DNA from: Methanolapillus africanus
GTDB taxonomy: Archaea; Halobacteriota; Methanosarcinia; Methanosarcinales; Methanosarcinaceae
NCBI RefSeq assembly: GCF_032714475.1
Contig: NZ_JAWDKD010000015.1
Location: forward strand, 71,450 to 135,449
Direction of reading: 5' to 3'
DNA: 64,000 nt
The notes under the pieces are model-generated. The model saw nothing but the letters and a program-made list of their open reading frames with translations, made no database searches and was not told the DNA's origin. The stretch's first letter is position 1. The number at the start of each line of letters is the position of its first letter. The position numbers were made by a program, and so were the translations under genes. Shown here one piece after another: positions 44,609 through 54,266 of this stretch.

Positions 44609-44860
44609 TCAGAGTAAGGGTTGAATGTTTTGTTCGTTGACGTCGCTGCCGGTAAAGATGTCTTTGTAGGTCAGGAATTTGCTGTCGATTTGAAGGACCG
44701 GGGCCACATTGGTGAAGATGTTGTTCATGGCCAGTTCCGTGAGCGCGTCCGGGGTTCCCATGTTCATTTCTTCAAAGGAAACATTTTTTTCACTCAAGTA
44801 TTTTTTAAGGATTTTGCATTTCGGGCAAACGTCGGTGGTGTAAACGATCACTTTTGTCAT
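44609..44860 (-). CDS. Glutaredoxin/NrdH-like redox protein
   Basis: 83 residues with a thioredoxin-fold start VIVYTTDVCPKCKILKKYL containing the CPKC redox site at 13-16, and NVAPVLQIDSKFLTY, which holds the cis-Pro. The small size and place before nrdD suggest that it is the electron donor for ribonucleotide reductase. AGGAAGATT precedes the ATG. Stop TGA. A long leader lies upstream. Confidence 0.88.
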   Translation of the reverse strand: MTKVIVYTTDVCPKCKILKKYLSEKNVSFEEMNMGTPDALTELAMNNIFTNVAPVLQIDSKFLTYKDIFTGSDVNEQNIQPLL

Positions 44861-45240
44861 GGAAATCTTCCTGGTTATGTATGTATAATTAGGATGGGTA
44901 TGTAGGGTGTAAGTAAAGGTGTGAAGGATGGGAGGAGATGCGGTGGTGATGGATGAAATTGCCGTTTGTGATTTAGGATTGATTTGTGGTGTGAAAGAGT
45001 GTCCGATTCGGACATGGCGAAGATCTTTTTATTGGATTCTGTTTTGGATGAAGGATCTTTGATGGATTTTGGATAAATTCGGCAATTTCATCGGGCGGAA
45101 TTTACTTCGTAAGGTAAAACATAGTAATCCGTTTGTCGTTTAATAAGCTTTATTCGAATCACGTTTGTATCCAAACCTATAATCGTGTGTGGTGAACATT
45201 GCGCCTTTGTATACAAACTATATCGCTTGTTTATATACTT
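44861..45240 (-). promoter_or_regulatory. Long leader region of the nrdH-nrdD operon
   Basis: A TATA-like AGTATATAAACAAG lies near 45235 on the minus strand, which would give a leader of about 345 bases. Within it, GATGAAATTGCCG (44952-44964) and CGGCAATTTCATC (45080-45092) form a perfect 13-base inverted repeat 115 bases apart, enclosing a smaller dyad GTCCGATTCGGAC near 45001. TTTGTATACAAA at about 45213 is a possible operator. No known riboswitch is recognised. From 45240 to 45590 there is only A/T-rich sequence. Confidence 0.4.
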
Positions 45241-45589
45241 TGATTCGTATAACCTTTGATTATATTGATAAACAACTTGGTCATAAATTCTATTGATAAT
45301 TATTTCTAATAAATTAATAAATTTATATTTTGACTGTTTAATAAATGTCTATAAAATTTTACAGGCCCCAATTATTTCAAATATTTTTATGGTTTTGATT
45401 TTTATTTGATTTTTTTCAATTTTAGCTTTTATTTTTGATTAAATGGAGATGAAATTTTTGAGTCACGGCATTTTTGCCCCTCTTTCATTTAAAACGCAAT
45501 CGGGTGGATGGAACGTAATATTGTCCCATTTTTAGGTGTTTTTTGCGATTTTACATAGTTTCTCCTCAGTTCTCTCAAATTTCCGGCGA

Positions 45590-45742
45590 GATTCTCCCTT
45601 ATTATTCTCCATCTGTTCTCCCTTATTATTCTCCATCTGTTCTCCCTTACTGTTCTCTATTTTATTTCTCCATCTGTTCCCCCTTACTGTTCTCTATTTT
45701 ATTTCTCCATCTGTTCCCCCTTACTGTTCTCTATTTTATTTC
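45590..45742. repeat. Pyrimidine-rich tandem repeats
   Basis: Two units of 24 bases (CTCCCTTATTATTCTCCATC) are followed by three units of 37 bases containing TTACTGTTCTCTATTTTATT. Almost purely pyrimidine on the + strand. Frames through it are artefacts of the repeat. Confidence 0.8.
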
Positions 45743-45743
45743 C

Positions 45744-45782
45744 CCATTCACTCATTGGCGTGAAACGCCAATGAGTGAATGG
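45744..45782. repeat. Perfect 18-base inverted repeat
   Basis: CCATTCACTCATTGGCGT, loop GAA, ACGCCAATGAGTGAATGG. It directly joins the pyrimidine array to composite element 8. Its sequence is not of the AGACGC hairpin family. Confidence 0.85.
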
Positions 45783-45799
45783 TGGTTATCGATCAGGAA

Positions 45800-46042
45800 T
45801 GGATTGTTTCAGAACTGTAAAATTAACAACTGCAGGTGCAATCTGCAAAATTAACAACTGCAGGTGCAAAACTGTAAAACTAGCAACTGCAGGTACAACT
45901 GCAAATTCTGATCTGTTCTGCGGTATCCGCAAAATACAGACGCAAAGCGTCTGATTTTGCGGGATGGTTTGCTTGATTTAGAATAGAAAATTACAATCCA
46001 ATTTTATTGATTCAAAAAAAAATGTGTGCCTTAACGCGCGCG
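45800..46042 (-). repeat. Composite intergenic element 8
   Basis: Three units with AACTGCAGGTGCAA at 45827-45895; hairpin 45927-45962 (CCGCAAAATACAGACGC, AA, GCGTCTGATTTTGCGG); GATGGTTTGCTTGA; A-rich spacer; GC box at 46025-46042 (TGTGCCTTAACGCGCGCG), 46 bases past the Taw1 gene. Confidence 0.72.
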
Positions 46043-46087
46043 CATGCGGCCAGCAAAAAAGAAATGCGTCACAGTTTTCTGTAACAG

Positions 46088-47053
46088 TTATTCAACTTGC
46101 GTCGTTTTTCCATCTTTCGACAAAACGACAACCCGGCTGGCTTCGGACTCGCCGGCAAATTGATATCCGGCCGCTTCGGCAATCTCGTTAGCAAACGCTC
46201 GAATTTCTTCTTGCTCAACCATGTTGGCGCGTTCCAGACGTAGTCGGGAAAATCCGACGTGCATGTATGATTTGATTTCAACAAAATCGGGATTCGCTTG
46301 CTGAATCAAATTTGCAAATCCCATTGCGTCGGTCATGTTGTGGTTCCGGACAACGGTGATTCGGACGGCGGTTCTCACGCCGGCTTCTTTCTTTTCCCGG
46401 AGCACGGCCAGCGATTCCATGACTTTGTTCCAAAGCGCCGGCGATTTCGGACGGCAGACTTGGTTGTACATTTCTTCAGTTGTCGCGTCCAGGCTCATGT
46501 AAAGCTGGGACGGGAAAATCCGCCGAATCATGGCAGGGTTGGTGCCGTTGGTGACAACAAACGTCGTCATGCCGTTTTTCTCGAATTCCGTTATCAGTTC
46601 CGGCAAATATGGGTAAAAAGTCGGCTCGCCGGACAGGGAAATCGCGACGTTGGTCGGCGTTTTGGCTTCCGTATAATTCTCGGGAACGGCATTCGGCGAT
46701 CCGCCAAAACCGGTGATCAATTTCTTTTGAGCTTTCAAACATTCTTGAACAATCAGTTCCGGGCTGTCCCATTCGGTTGTCACGGGCGCGGCGACTTCCG
46801 TCGGGCGCCAGCAAAAAATGCATTCCTGATTGCATAGAAGCGTCGGCGTCATTTGGAGGCAGCGGTGGGAAACCACGCCGTAAAAAGAGGATTTGTAACA
46901 AACGCCGGTTCCGTTCATGGAATTTTTAAGCCAGGCGCAGGTTTTGACGGCGGAATGGCGGCCGGCTTTGGCATAACCTTGGCGGCGCATGAGCTCGTCC
47001 ATGGAAATTTCTTCCAGGGAATAGCTGAAATTAATTTTTTCGGGATTTTCCAT
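46088..47053 (-). CDS. taw1: tRNA 4-demethylwyosine synthase (radical SAM)
   Basis: 321 residues. It forms 4-demethylwyosine at G37 of tRNA-Phe from N1-methylguanosine and pyruvate. The SAM cluster motif is LLCNQECIFCWRP near 72-84 (Cys-x3-Cys-x2-Cys). Upstream are the cysteines of the second cluster (KTCAWLKNSMNGTGVCYK). SLSGEPTFYPYLPELI and KSYMHVGFSRLRLE are family features. GGTGG precedes the ATG. The length is normal for archaeal Taw1, which lacks the flavodoxin domain of the eukaryotic enzyme. Confidence 0.95.
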   Translation of the reverse strand: MENPEKINFSYSLEEISMDELMRRQGYAKAGRHSAVKTCAWLKNSMNGTGVCYKSSFYGVVSHRCLQMTPTLLCNQECIFCWRPTEVAAPVTTEWDSPELIVQECLKAQKKLITGFGGSPNAVPENYTEAKTPTNVAISLSGEPTFYPYLPELITEFEKNGMTTFVVTNGTNPAMIRRIFPSQLYMSLDATTEEMYNQVCRPKSPALWNKVMESLAVLREKKEAGVRTAVRITVVRNHNMTDAMGFANLIQQANPDFVEIKSYMHVGFSRLRLERANMVEQEEIRAFANEIAEAAGYQFAGESEASRVVVLSKDGKTTQVE

Positions 47054-47145
47054 TCTTCCACCAAAATAAAAAAATCAAATAAAAAAATCAATAAATAAAT
47101 AATAAATAGATTTGATAAAAATATCAAAATAAAAAGGACCGTATT

Positions 47146-48312
47146 TTAAACGATCAAATAACGGTTGGCTCCAATGCCTTTTGAGGCTTCGACGCCGATG
47201 ATGCTCGCGATTTCAAGGCCTTCGCCGCCGAGGTTCGCCAATTTGGAATACAATTCTTCTTTGGAAATGTATTTTTCATTGCGGGTGCCGTCTTCCATTT
47301 GGATCTTGATGGAAATTTCGGTTTTGATCGCGCTTTTCCGGATACATTCGTTCACAATGGAACCGTATTGTCCGGCAATCACTTTCATGCAGTCGAAGAT
47401 CAGATTGTTGGCAATCGCGTCGTCTTCGTCGATGAAGATTTCTTTGAGCTCAAAGGAGGAGACGTTCTTTTTGATGTAATCCATGATTTTTTCCGGGATT
47501 TTTTGAAGTTCGGCTTCCTCAATCAGGACCGACAGATCGGTGTCGGCGGTGATGTCTTGACCGTCGTCAAAAATAGAAAAGTTGCCGTTTTTGCGGATAA
47601 TCTTGACGATTCTTTTCTTGTTTTCAATTTCGAGCAGGAAATTGTACGGGTCGTCGTATTGAATATTTTGAACGAAATAGTCCGACAAATTACTGACGCG
47701 CGGCTTGTTTTCCTTCATAAAAATGCCGGTTTTGGCCATGTGCGGCACGTTGAGTTTGCCGAGCAGTTTTTGGACCGTCAGGCGCTCGTCATTGAAATGA
47801 AGCTGATAATTGTATTGGAGGCCGGAAACATAGCCAAAAAACATACCGGTCAAATTGTTTTGTTCCTGCGTGATCACGTAAGCGCGCTTCGCGCCGTAAA
47901 CGCTGGAGACCAAAAACGGGCTGAGTGTTTTTAAAATCTCGATTTCTTTGCCTTTCACAAAAACGCCGGCGTCCTTCTTGATTTGATTGGTTTCAACTTC
48001 AAGCGCTTCCCGCGATTTTCGGATGTTTTTGTCGCACACCTCAATGATTTCAGCGACGCACGGTTTTAAAATTTCGATTTCTTCGCTGCCTTCATTCAGC
48101 GGCAGCGCGTGAAGCAAATCTTCTCTGAATTTATTCAAAACCGTCAGTCGGCGGTTCATGTGCGTCATGTTTTCCTTGTCCTCGTCCTTGCGCTCAATAA
48201 TCGCGTTTTCGAGAGGCAGAACCTTTCCAAGGCATTCCACATAATTTTTTAAATCCTGAATAAAATCCCGTTGAACCGGAAGCTCCGTTCCGTCCTGATA
48301 GGTATAAATCAT
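47146..48312 (-). CDS. Conserved archaeal protein of unknown function
   Basis: 388 residues, soluble. Residues 1-140 are largely alpha-helical and charged (NAIIERKDEDKENMTHMNRR), possibly a coiled coil. The remainder is mixed alpha/beta with YVITQEQNNLTGMFFGYVSG and a C-terminal GGEGLEIASIIGVEASKGIG that looks conserved. I recognise no catalytic motif. It is 92 bases upstream of Taw1 in the same direction. Its normal codon use suggests a stable resident gene. Confidence 0.75.
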   Translation of the reverse strand: MIYTYQDGTELPVQRDFIQDLKNYVECLGKVLPLENAIIERKDEDKENMTHMNRRLTVLNKFREDLLHALPLNEGSEEIEILKPCVAEIIEVCDKNIRKSREALEVETNQIKKDAGVFVKGKEIEILKTLSPFLVSSVYGAKRAYVITQEQNNLTGMFFGYVSGLQYNYQLHFNDERLTVQKLLGKLNVPHMAKTGIFMKENKPRVSNLSDYFVQNIQYDDPYNFLLEIENKKRIVKIIRKNGNFSIFDDGQDITADTDLSVLIEEAELQKIPEKIMDYIKKNVSSFELKEIFIDEDDAIANNLIFDCMKVIAGQYGSIVNECIRKSAIKTEISIKIQMEDGTRNEKYISKEELYSKLANLGGEGLEIASIIGVEASKGIGANRYLIV

Positions 48313-48725
48313 AACAGCACCCGCTTTGATAATAATGCAATAATTGTCACAATGATGAAGAATAAATTAAACAAGATTAAACTTAATGTTTATAATCGTT
48401 TCAGAGATATAAGAATTTTCAAGGCTTTTTTCTTTTATTATTTTATCTGTTTGATTGTCTGCTTAAATTGATTTTGAATCAGATTTACTTTCGTTTTTCA
48501 TTGATTTCATCATTCGTTTTGTCACAATATTTTGTTACATTCGATTGTCTGTTTCTGAATTCGCCCCCCCTTTATTTATAAGGTCTTTAAAATCGGAGAG
48601 CATATTTGCATGTATCGGAAAAATGTGTCGCCGTAACGCGCGCGGCGGCGTTTCGCAAAAAAAGAAAAGAAGACTGTTGAAAGGGAAATCCCTTTCAATC
48701 AACACTACGTCACAGTAAATTGTGA
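48313..48725. other. Intergenic region with solitary GC box and tyrS terminator
   Basis: A GC box is at 48626-48644 (TGTCGCCGTAACGCGCGCG as written), GC end towards tyrS. The tyrS terminator hairpin is at 48677-48698 (TTGAAAGGG, AAAT, CCCTTTCAA; T-rich on the minus strand), plus a dyad GTCACAGTAAATTGTGAC beside the stop. 48330-48590 is A/T-rich promoter-like sequence without a gene. Confidence 0.6.
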
Positions 48726-48727
48726 CG

Positions 48728-49693
48728 TTACATTAAAACAGCCCGAACCGGGTCCAGAATCTCATTGAGGTATTTGTTGGCGGCCGTTTTCAGATCCATC
48801 GGGTGAATCTTTTCAGCAGCAAACGCCTCTCTGAGTTCATTGTAAGAATTGTAAGTGCTGTTTCCGCCGAATTTTTCCGGCTTTTCGATGACGATTTGGG
48901 TGTATCTCGGACAAATGTGGTATTTGAACAGTTCCAAAATCGGGTTTTGTTCGACGTCGCCTTGTTTGCAGTAAGCCTTTTTCAGTTTCTTTTCGATGTC
49001 TTCGGCACTGTCGTCGATGGAGATGAAATTGTCGTTAGAGGACGACATCTTGTTGCCGTCGAATCCCAAAATAATGGGCGTGTGGATGCAGACCGGCGTT
49101 TTGAATCCCAAATCTTTAAGGTGTTCGCGGGCCAGCATGTGGATTTTTCTTTGGTCCGTGCCGCCGACGGCGATGTCCACGTCCAGAAGTGCAATATCGA
49201 GGGATTGCATGATCGGGTAAACCAATTGGGAAACCATCGGGTTGTCCATGGCGCGGCCGACTTCGTCCATGCTGCGCGTCGCGCGGTTTAAGGTGACCGA
49301 GCGCGACATTTGAATGACGTTGAGCATGTATTCATGTCCCAGCTGGTAGTCGGAGCCGTAAACGAAACGGGTGTTTTCTTCTTTAAGACCGAGCGCGATA
49401 AAGCAGCGTTTGTTGTAGTCGGCGATTTTCCGGACTTCTTCAAACGTGCCTTTTTTGTTCAGGTACGCGTGAACGTCCGCCAAAAGAACCGTGATCTGGC
49501 AGCCGGCTTTTTGGAGGTCGAGCAGTTTGTTGACCGTGAGCACGTGTCCCATGTGGATTTTGCCGCTCGGTTCGTAGCCGACGTAGGCTTTAGGCGCCGG
49601 ATTTTTCTTAAAAAGTTCAACCAACTCTTCTTCGGTGACGACTTCGTCAATGTTTCGTTTGATGAGTTCCATCTTTTCGGATTCGGATAACAT
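48728..49693 (-). CDS. tyrS: Tyrosyl-tRNA synthetase
   Basis: 321 residues from the ATG at 49693, which has TTGGAGC upstream; the frame extends further without good starts. Class I signature: HIGH motif variant KIHMGHVL near 43 and KMSSS in GNKMSSSNDNF near 210. AVGGTDQRKIHMLAREHL is typical. Archaeal length, without the S4 domain of bacterial enzymes. Confidence 0.95.
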   Translation of the reverse strand: MLSESEKMELIKRNIDEVVTEEELVELFKKNPAPKAYVGYEPSGKIHMGHVLTVNKLLDLQKAGCQITVLLADVHAYLNKKGTFEEVRKIADYNKRCFIALGLKEENTRFVYGSDYQLGHEYMLNVIQMSRSVTLNRATRSMDEVGRAMDNPMVSQLVYPIMQSLDIALLDVDIAVGGTDQRKIHMLAREHLKDLGFKTPVCIHTPIILGFDGNKMSSSNDNFISIDDSAEDIEKKLKKAYCKQGDVEQNPILELFKYHICPRYTQIVIEKPEKFGGNSTYNSYNELREAFAAEKIHPMDLKTAANKYLNEILDPVRAVLM

Positions 49694-49867
49694 AAAAAAG
49701 CTCCAAATTTGATTTTTTGTATCTGTTTTAAAGATGGATTCATAACTGACCGTTAGCATATAAATTTTGCTCAATTTTTTGCGGCTGCTTTTGAATTTTC
49801 AAGTGCTGTCGGTTGAAACGATTCTTTTTGAAAAATTGTGGCTGCTTTTTGCCGGTTTGGAAAAACG

Positions 49868-49886
49868 TGTCGCTGTAACGCGCGCG
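49868..49886 (-). repeat. Solitary GC box
   Basis: TGTCGCTGTAACGCGCGCG as written, 64 bases beyond the flavodoxin stop, GC end towards that gene; T-rich sequence follows in the gene's sense. Confidence 0.6.
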
Positions 49887-49950
49887 CCGCCGGCGGTGCA
49901 AAAAAATGAGATATAAAATAAAAATTAAAAAAGAAAAGAACAGAAAAATG

Positions 49951-50376
49951 TTACATTTCCGCCAACATTTTTCCGAATTCTTTGCAGCGGCCAACATCGT
50001 TTCCGACCGGTTCCAAGTTGACGATCAGTCCGTCGTTGAGAAGAGTGGCACCGGCGGCTCTGACATCTTTTGCCCATTGCCGCATCCATTCGCCGTCGCC
50101 CCAATCGTACGATCCGAAAAGCCCTGTTTTTTTGCCGTTCAGCTTTCCCATGACGGATTTCATGAACGGTTCAAATTCGTCTTCTTCCAAAATTTCATCG
50201 CCCATCGCGGAACATCCAAATGCGACGGCGTCCGCCTTTTCAACATCCGCCGGATTTGCGGCGGAAACTTCCTTCACGGTCACAGCAGCACCGGTTGCTG
50301 CGGCGCCTTCTTCAATGAGATGCGCCATTGCCTCCGTATTTCCGGTTCCGCTCCAATAAACGATTAACATGTTCAT
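49951..50376 (-). CDS. Flavodoxin
   Basis: 141 residues from the ATG at 50376 (AAGGATGTG upstream). The FMN phosphate loop is VYWSGTGNTEAMA at about 6-18; the isoalloxazine-binding loops are FGCSAMGDEILEEDEFEPF and GLFGSYDWGDGEWM. It is a short-chain flavodoxin, an electron carrier able to replace ferredoxin. No redox partner lies next to it. The upstream frame to 50400 is not needed. Confidence 0.93.
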   Translation of the reverse strand: MNMLIVYWSGTGNTEAMAHLIEEGAAATGAAVTVKEVSAANPADVEKADAVAFGCSAMGDEILEEDEFEPFMKSVMGKLNGKKTGLFGSYDWGDGEWMRQWAKDVRAAGATLLNDGLIVNLEPVGNDVGRCKEFGKMLAEM

Positions 50377-50531
50377 GATTTTCACATCCTTTTGTATCAA
50401 ATCATACTGAATTCATGTATATATTAATTTCGTTTAGACGAATTTAATTCGCTATTACGAATACTCCGAGCAATAAAATCAGAACAAGAGGAATCAATCA
50501 AAATAAGTGAATTCAATAATAAAAAAGAAGA

Positions 50532-50551
50532 TGTGTCAGCTTTGTGACACA
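50532..50551 (-). terminator. Terminator of the PRC-barrel gene
   Basis: TGTGTCA and TGACACA pair around GCTTTG, with a run of A on the + strand to the left (T on the minus strand). Confidence 0.6.
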
Positions 50552-50578
50552 AAATTTAAAAATCGAGAAGAGAACGAT

Positions 50579-50833
50579 TTATTCTTCTCTCTTTTGGAAT
50601 TTGCGGATGACGTCCCGAATGAGGACGATGTCGGCTGCGGTCACAACCCAGCGGTACGGGATGATGACGCCTTCGCCGGCCACGTCAAAAACGTCTGTGT
50701 TGACCTGATTGGCAATGAGGCCGGAGACGGATTGACTTTCGACGTCAATGATTAAATCGACAACTTTTCCGACATAAATACCGGTGACGGTATAGATGTC
50801 CAAACCAAAAAGTGAAGTAATTTCTGTTCGCAT
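50579..50833 (-). CDS. PRC-barrel domain protein
   Basis: 84 residues forming a single PRC-barrel: SLFGLDIYTVTGIYVGKVVD, then LIIDVESQSVSGLI, and GVIIPYRWVVTAADIVLI. These small beta-barrel proteins are common in methanogens, often several per genome, and are proposed to bind RNA or proteins; the function is unknown. It stands alone. The 213-base gap to sepS shows only A/T-rich sequence. Confidence 0.9.
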   Translation of the reverse strand: MRTEITSLFGLDIYTVTGIYVGKVVDLIIDVESQSVSGLIANQVNTDVFDVAGEGVIIPYRWVVTAADIVLIRDVIRKFQKREE

Positions 50834-51047
50834 GTTCTCGCCTTTGAATGGGAATTAAATTAAATGTAAAATGAAGATGTGGACGTAATTGTGTGAAATA
50901 AGTATAATGAAGATGATTTGATAATTTAATTGTATAACATAATACTGAAATGTAATATAAATTATTTGTTTGAAATTCAAGTTTCTTTCATTTATTTACA
51001 TTTCAGATTTGTTTTTTTAAGACTGTCGGCCCGATTGATAATTTTTG

Positions 51048-52673
51048 TTATTCGTTGTCAATTTTGAACGTCACGGTCGTAAACATCGGTCCGCGAACAT
51101 CGATTTTCTTTTTGGTCCCGGTGATGTACCGTTGTCCCAAATCGGAAAGCTTCAGGTTCACTTCGGAAAGCATTTTAATCATGCGGGCCCGGATTTCGTG
51201 TTCGGATTGACCCGACAAAACCGCTTCTTCGGCTTCGGCTGCCGCTTCGGCCGCAAACGCGGCGATAAAGGTAATTCCGGTTCTCGCGGAATGGTTTTCA
51301 AGCGCTTTTTGCCATTTCTTGTCGTTCGGAATGCCCAAGACGTCGCCGTTGTAGGCGACAATTTCATTAAACGCCGCCGGACCGCACAAGTTGGTGTCCG
51401 CTTCGGGTTCGGTCAGTTTGACGGTGACTTTTTTACCGTTCAGCTGTCCGGACCAGATCTCAAATTCACACGGGCTCGGGGTTTTGCCGTATTTTTTGCA
51501 GCCGTCGACGATCGCGTCCGCGATGTCGCGTCCGGCGTCGGTGACCGGCATTTTCACAAGTTTGACTTGGCGCGCGAGGTCCGAGTCCGGCATTTCCCAG
51601 TCGCCATACTGCGAAAATTGCGGGTAGGACATGGACCGCATGTCTTTGGCGTCATGCACAATCATGGCGAGGCGCTCGACGCCGAGTCCGAAATTCATGA
51701 CCGGCATCGGGATGTTGTATTCCGACAGCGCGCAGGGAGAATAAATACCAAATGTGGCGACTTCGATCCAGCCGTCTTTGTATTTGGTGTTGCCGCCGTC
51801 GAGTTTCGGGTGGTAGGCGTAAACTTCAATTTGCGTGTCGGGCGCGTAGTATTTGCTGCGTTTCGTGTCCGGCTTGAACATGAATTTTTGGAAACCGAAT
51901 TGCGACAAGATGCCTTCGGCAACGGCTTTTCCGTGGTCGATGGTGACGTTTTCGTCCATGATGACGCAGGAGGCCGAGTAATATGTCATCAAACGGGACG
52001 CGTCTTCCTGTTGTTCGCGGCGGAAGCAGCGGTCGATGGAGAAAAGCGAAAACGGCGGCTCGTTTCGTTCGAGCAGTTCGGAAAGAGAAATAAACCAGCC
52101 GCTGGTCATGTGGCTGCGCAGCGTTTTGGAAGTGCCTTCCGGTTTGAGTTCTTTAAATTCCGGAAACACTTTATCGATGACATCGACCACAAGCGCGTCT
52201 TCAACGCCAAGCTGTTCGGACAATTCAAAGACGAGGTCGTCGCCTTCGATCGTTCCTTTTTTGTACATGTGCAGCACTTTGCGGATTTTTTCAATGCCCT
52301 CGTCGTCGGTTCCGGGCAAAATTTCCCGAATCATCCGGATGCGCTCATCGGAAATACCGACGTTGGGCCGCGGCAGTCCCGCCAAATAGAAGCAGCGGTC
52401 GAGGACGGCCAGCGCTTCCTCGCCGAATTGTTTGTGCACATCTTTTTCGTCAACGATGAGCGGGTTCATCATTTCGATAAATCCCATCCGCATATAGGCT
52501 TCCCGAAGGCGTTGAATTGTGTCGTAAACGGGATGCGGCTTTCCGAATCCCAGTTGAAGGCGCGGGTATTCTTCGTCAAGCGGCGCTTTTTTAATGTATT
52601 TTTTCGATTCGTTCCACGCCTTTTCGAAATTTTCGTTCTTTTCCTCGCGAACGGTTTTCGGATCAAATTGCAT
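51048..52673 (-). CDS. sepS: O-phosphoserine-tRNA(Cys) ligase
   Basis: 541 residues. A class II synthetase that charges tRNA-Cys with O-phosphoserine, later converted to cysteine by SepCysS; this route is characteristic of methanogens. Motif 2 region: SLFSIDRCFRREQQEDASRL; motif 3: MNFGLGVERLAMIV near 330. TSKTLRSHMTSGWFISL matches the PheRS-alpha-like core. The length is typical. A GC box and composite repeat stand 120 bases upstream. Confidence 0.95.
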   Translation of the reverse strand: MQFDPKTVREEKNENFEKAWNESKKYIKKAPLDEEYPRLQLGFGKPHPVYDTIQRLREAYMRMGFIEMMNPLIVDEKDVHKQFGEEALAVLDRCFYLAGLPRPNVGISDERIRMIREILPGTDDEGIEKIRKVLHMYKKGTIEGDDLVFELSEQLGVEDALVVDVIDKVFPEFKELKPEGTSKTLRSHMTSGWFISLSELLERNEPPFSLFSIDRCFRREQQEDASRLMTYYSASCVIMDENVTIDHGKAVAEGILSQFGFQKFMFKPDTKRSKYYAPDTQIEVYAYHPKLDGGNTKYKDGWIEVATFGIYSPCALSEYNIPMPVMNFGLGVERLAMIVHDAKDMRSMSYPQFSQYGDWEMPDSDLARQVKLVKMPVTDAGRDIADAIVDGCKKYGKTPSPCEFEIWSGQLNGKKVTVKLTEPEADTNLCGPAAFNEIVAYNGDVLGIPNDKKWQKALENHSARTGITFIAAFAAEAAAEAEEAVLSGQSEHEIRARMIKMLSEVNLKLSDLGQRYITGTKKKIDVRGPMFTTVTFKIDNE

Positions 52674-52790
52674 AATTTTCCTCTAAAATTGTAAAGTTGA
52701 TAATAATAAAAATAAATTCAATTTGATTCTTTAAATCATTTTTTCGTTATTAATCTTTGGTTAGAAACGTTTTTTTGAGCGGGCAGGCAT

Positions 52791-53115
52791 CGCGCGCGTT
52801 ATGGCGATGGTTTTTCTTTTGGATTTCAAAACACGTCGTTTGATTTTTATTTTCGTATTAATAAAGTAGGCGTGTCTCTTTATTTCCATTTCAAGCAAAC
52901 CATCCCGCATAAACAGACGCTTTGCGTCTGTTTATGCGGATTTCATGTAACGGGAAGATGCAATCGGAAACTGCAGATGCAAATCGGATTAGGAAACAAC
53001 TGTATTGTTGGAAACAGCAGGTGCAATCTAAACTAAAAATTAACAACAGCAGATGCATTGGAACTAACAACTGTAGGTGCAATCTGAACTAAAAATAAGT
53101 AACATTAGGTGCAAG
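52791..53115 (+). repeat. Composite intergenic element 9
   Basis: GC box 52791-52808; spacer of about 95 bases ending AAGCAAACCATCCCG; perfect hairpin 52905-52939 (CCGCATAAACAGACGC, TTT, GCGTCTGTTTATGCGG); then repeat units to about 53115 (AACTGTATTGTTGGAAACAG, AACAGCAGATGCATTGG). It fills most of the 640-base gap upstream of sepS; 53116-53314 is A-rich without a gene. Confidence 0.75.
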
Positions 53116-53314
53116 CAGAAAAATAATAAATGCACCCCGCTGTTTGAAATATAGCCGGCGCCGCGCAAAATAAAAATTGCTGCTGAGAATAAGAATTGAT
53201 TTCAAAACCGGATTCCGGTTTTAAAATCAGTCCAATCCAAAAATTGAAAATGAATTAAAAAGATAAAAATAGAAAAATGAAATTAAAAAAAGATAAAAAC
53301 AGAATTGGCTAAAC

Positions 53315-53761
53315 TCAGTAAAGCCGTCCGATCATGTCGAGTCCTTTTTCAATCAAATCAAAACATTCCGCAATGCGGCGCGGGTCGGATTCGTTTTGAA
53401 CGTCTTCGGCAATCACGGTAATTTTGAGCAAAATCAATTCCCGGAGGCGGTCTTCGGCGGCGGAATAAACGCGTTCGCCGACAACATAATCGTCTTCTGT
53501 GTGTTGTTTTTGCGGTTGTTTCACCACTTTCGGAGACGGCGCTTTTTTGGCCGGAAGCGTGGCCGAACAGAACACCGGCGTTGATTTTTCGGGAACGGAC
53601 TCGGGGACTTCGTCCGTGTCGGCGCCGCTGCACAGCGGACAAATAATTTCGCCTTTAAAGCGGAAAAGCGGGGCGCCACAGCTGTCGCAGTGGTTGGCTA
53701 ACATCGTGCCGCCGGTTTCGAGGAACCGCGCAATCTTTTTAATATCGTCGTCTGAACTCAT
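53315..53761 (-). CDS. Sjogren's syndrome/scleroderma autoantigen 1-type zinc protein
   Basis: 148 residues. A zinc ribbon at about 24-44 (CDSCGAPLFRFKGEIICPLC) follows the helix KIARFLETGGTMLANH: the Auto_anti-p27 family pattern. A Pro/Lys-rich linker and a C-terminal helical segment follow. The archaeal function is unknown. Stop TGA. The 505-base gap to the next gene (53762-54266) is A/T-rich with no feature I can name. Confidence 0.9.
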   Translation of the reverse strand: MSSDDDIKKIARFLETGGTMLANHCDSCGAPLFRFKGEIICPLCSGADTDEVPESVPEKSTPVFCSATLPAKKAPSPKVVKQPQKQHTEDDYVVGERVYSAAEDRLRELILLKITVIAEDVQNESDPRRIAECFDLIEKGLDMIGRLY

Positions 53762-54266
53762 TCTTTCACCTGATTTATCTTTTTGAATAGGATTGCATTT
53801 ATAATAAATTGTTGTTTGTCGTTCTTTTTATTTTGTCTATTTTATATATAATTTCTTATGATTATTTGAATCAATTAATCTTTGAATTTTCGCAGCGCAG
53901 TTTTCATTTTTTGCCTCTTCATTATCATTTTGAATGAGATCTATTTCATCTGTATTAATTTTTAAAGGTTAGGTTTAAATGATAGATGTTTCTCTTAGGC
54001 TACAACGTTTCATACAAATTATTTCTGAAACTTTAAATTAATAGTAATCATTTATTGATGCGAACTTGCTTTTTCGGAATCTCTGTCCACGAAAGCGTTT
54101 TGAAATGTCGCAGCTTGAACCGTGTTCATTCATTTCAAAGCCTTTTTCGGTTATCGTCTTTCCTATTGCTTTACATCTGCTTGGATTATTTCATCAAAAC
54201 AGTGTGTTGTGCTTGATTTTTGCAAGGTCGCTTTGTTATTGTTATCAAAAATTATGGTGATTTTAA

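Noticed and set aside
45536..45854. Frames across the pyrimidine repeats
   Set aside because: They consist of repeat-derived Phe/Leu/Ser/Pro text in several frames, without starts or homology-like content.
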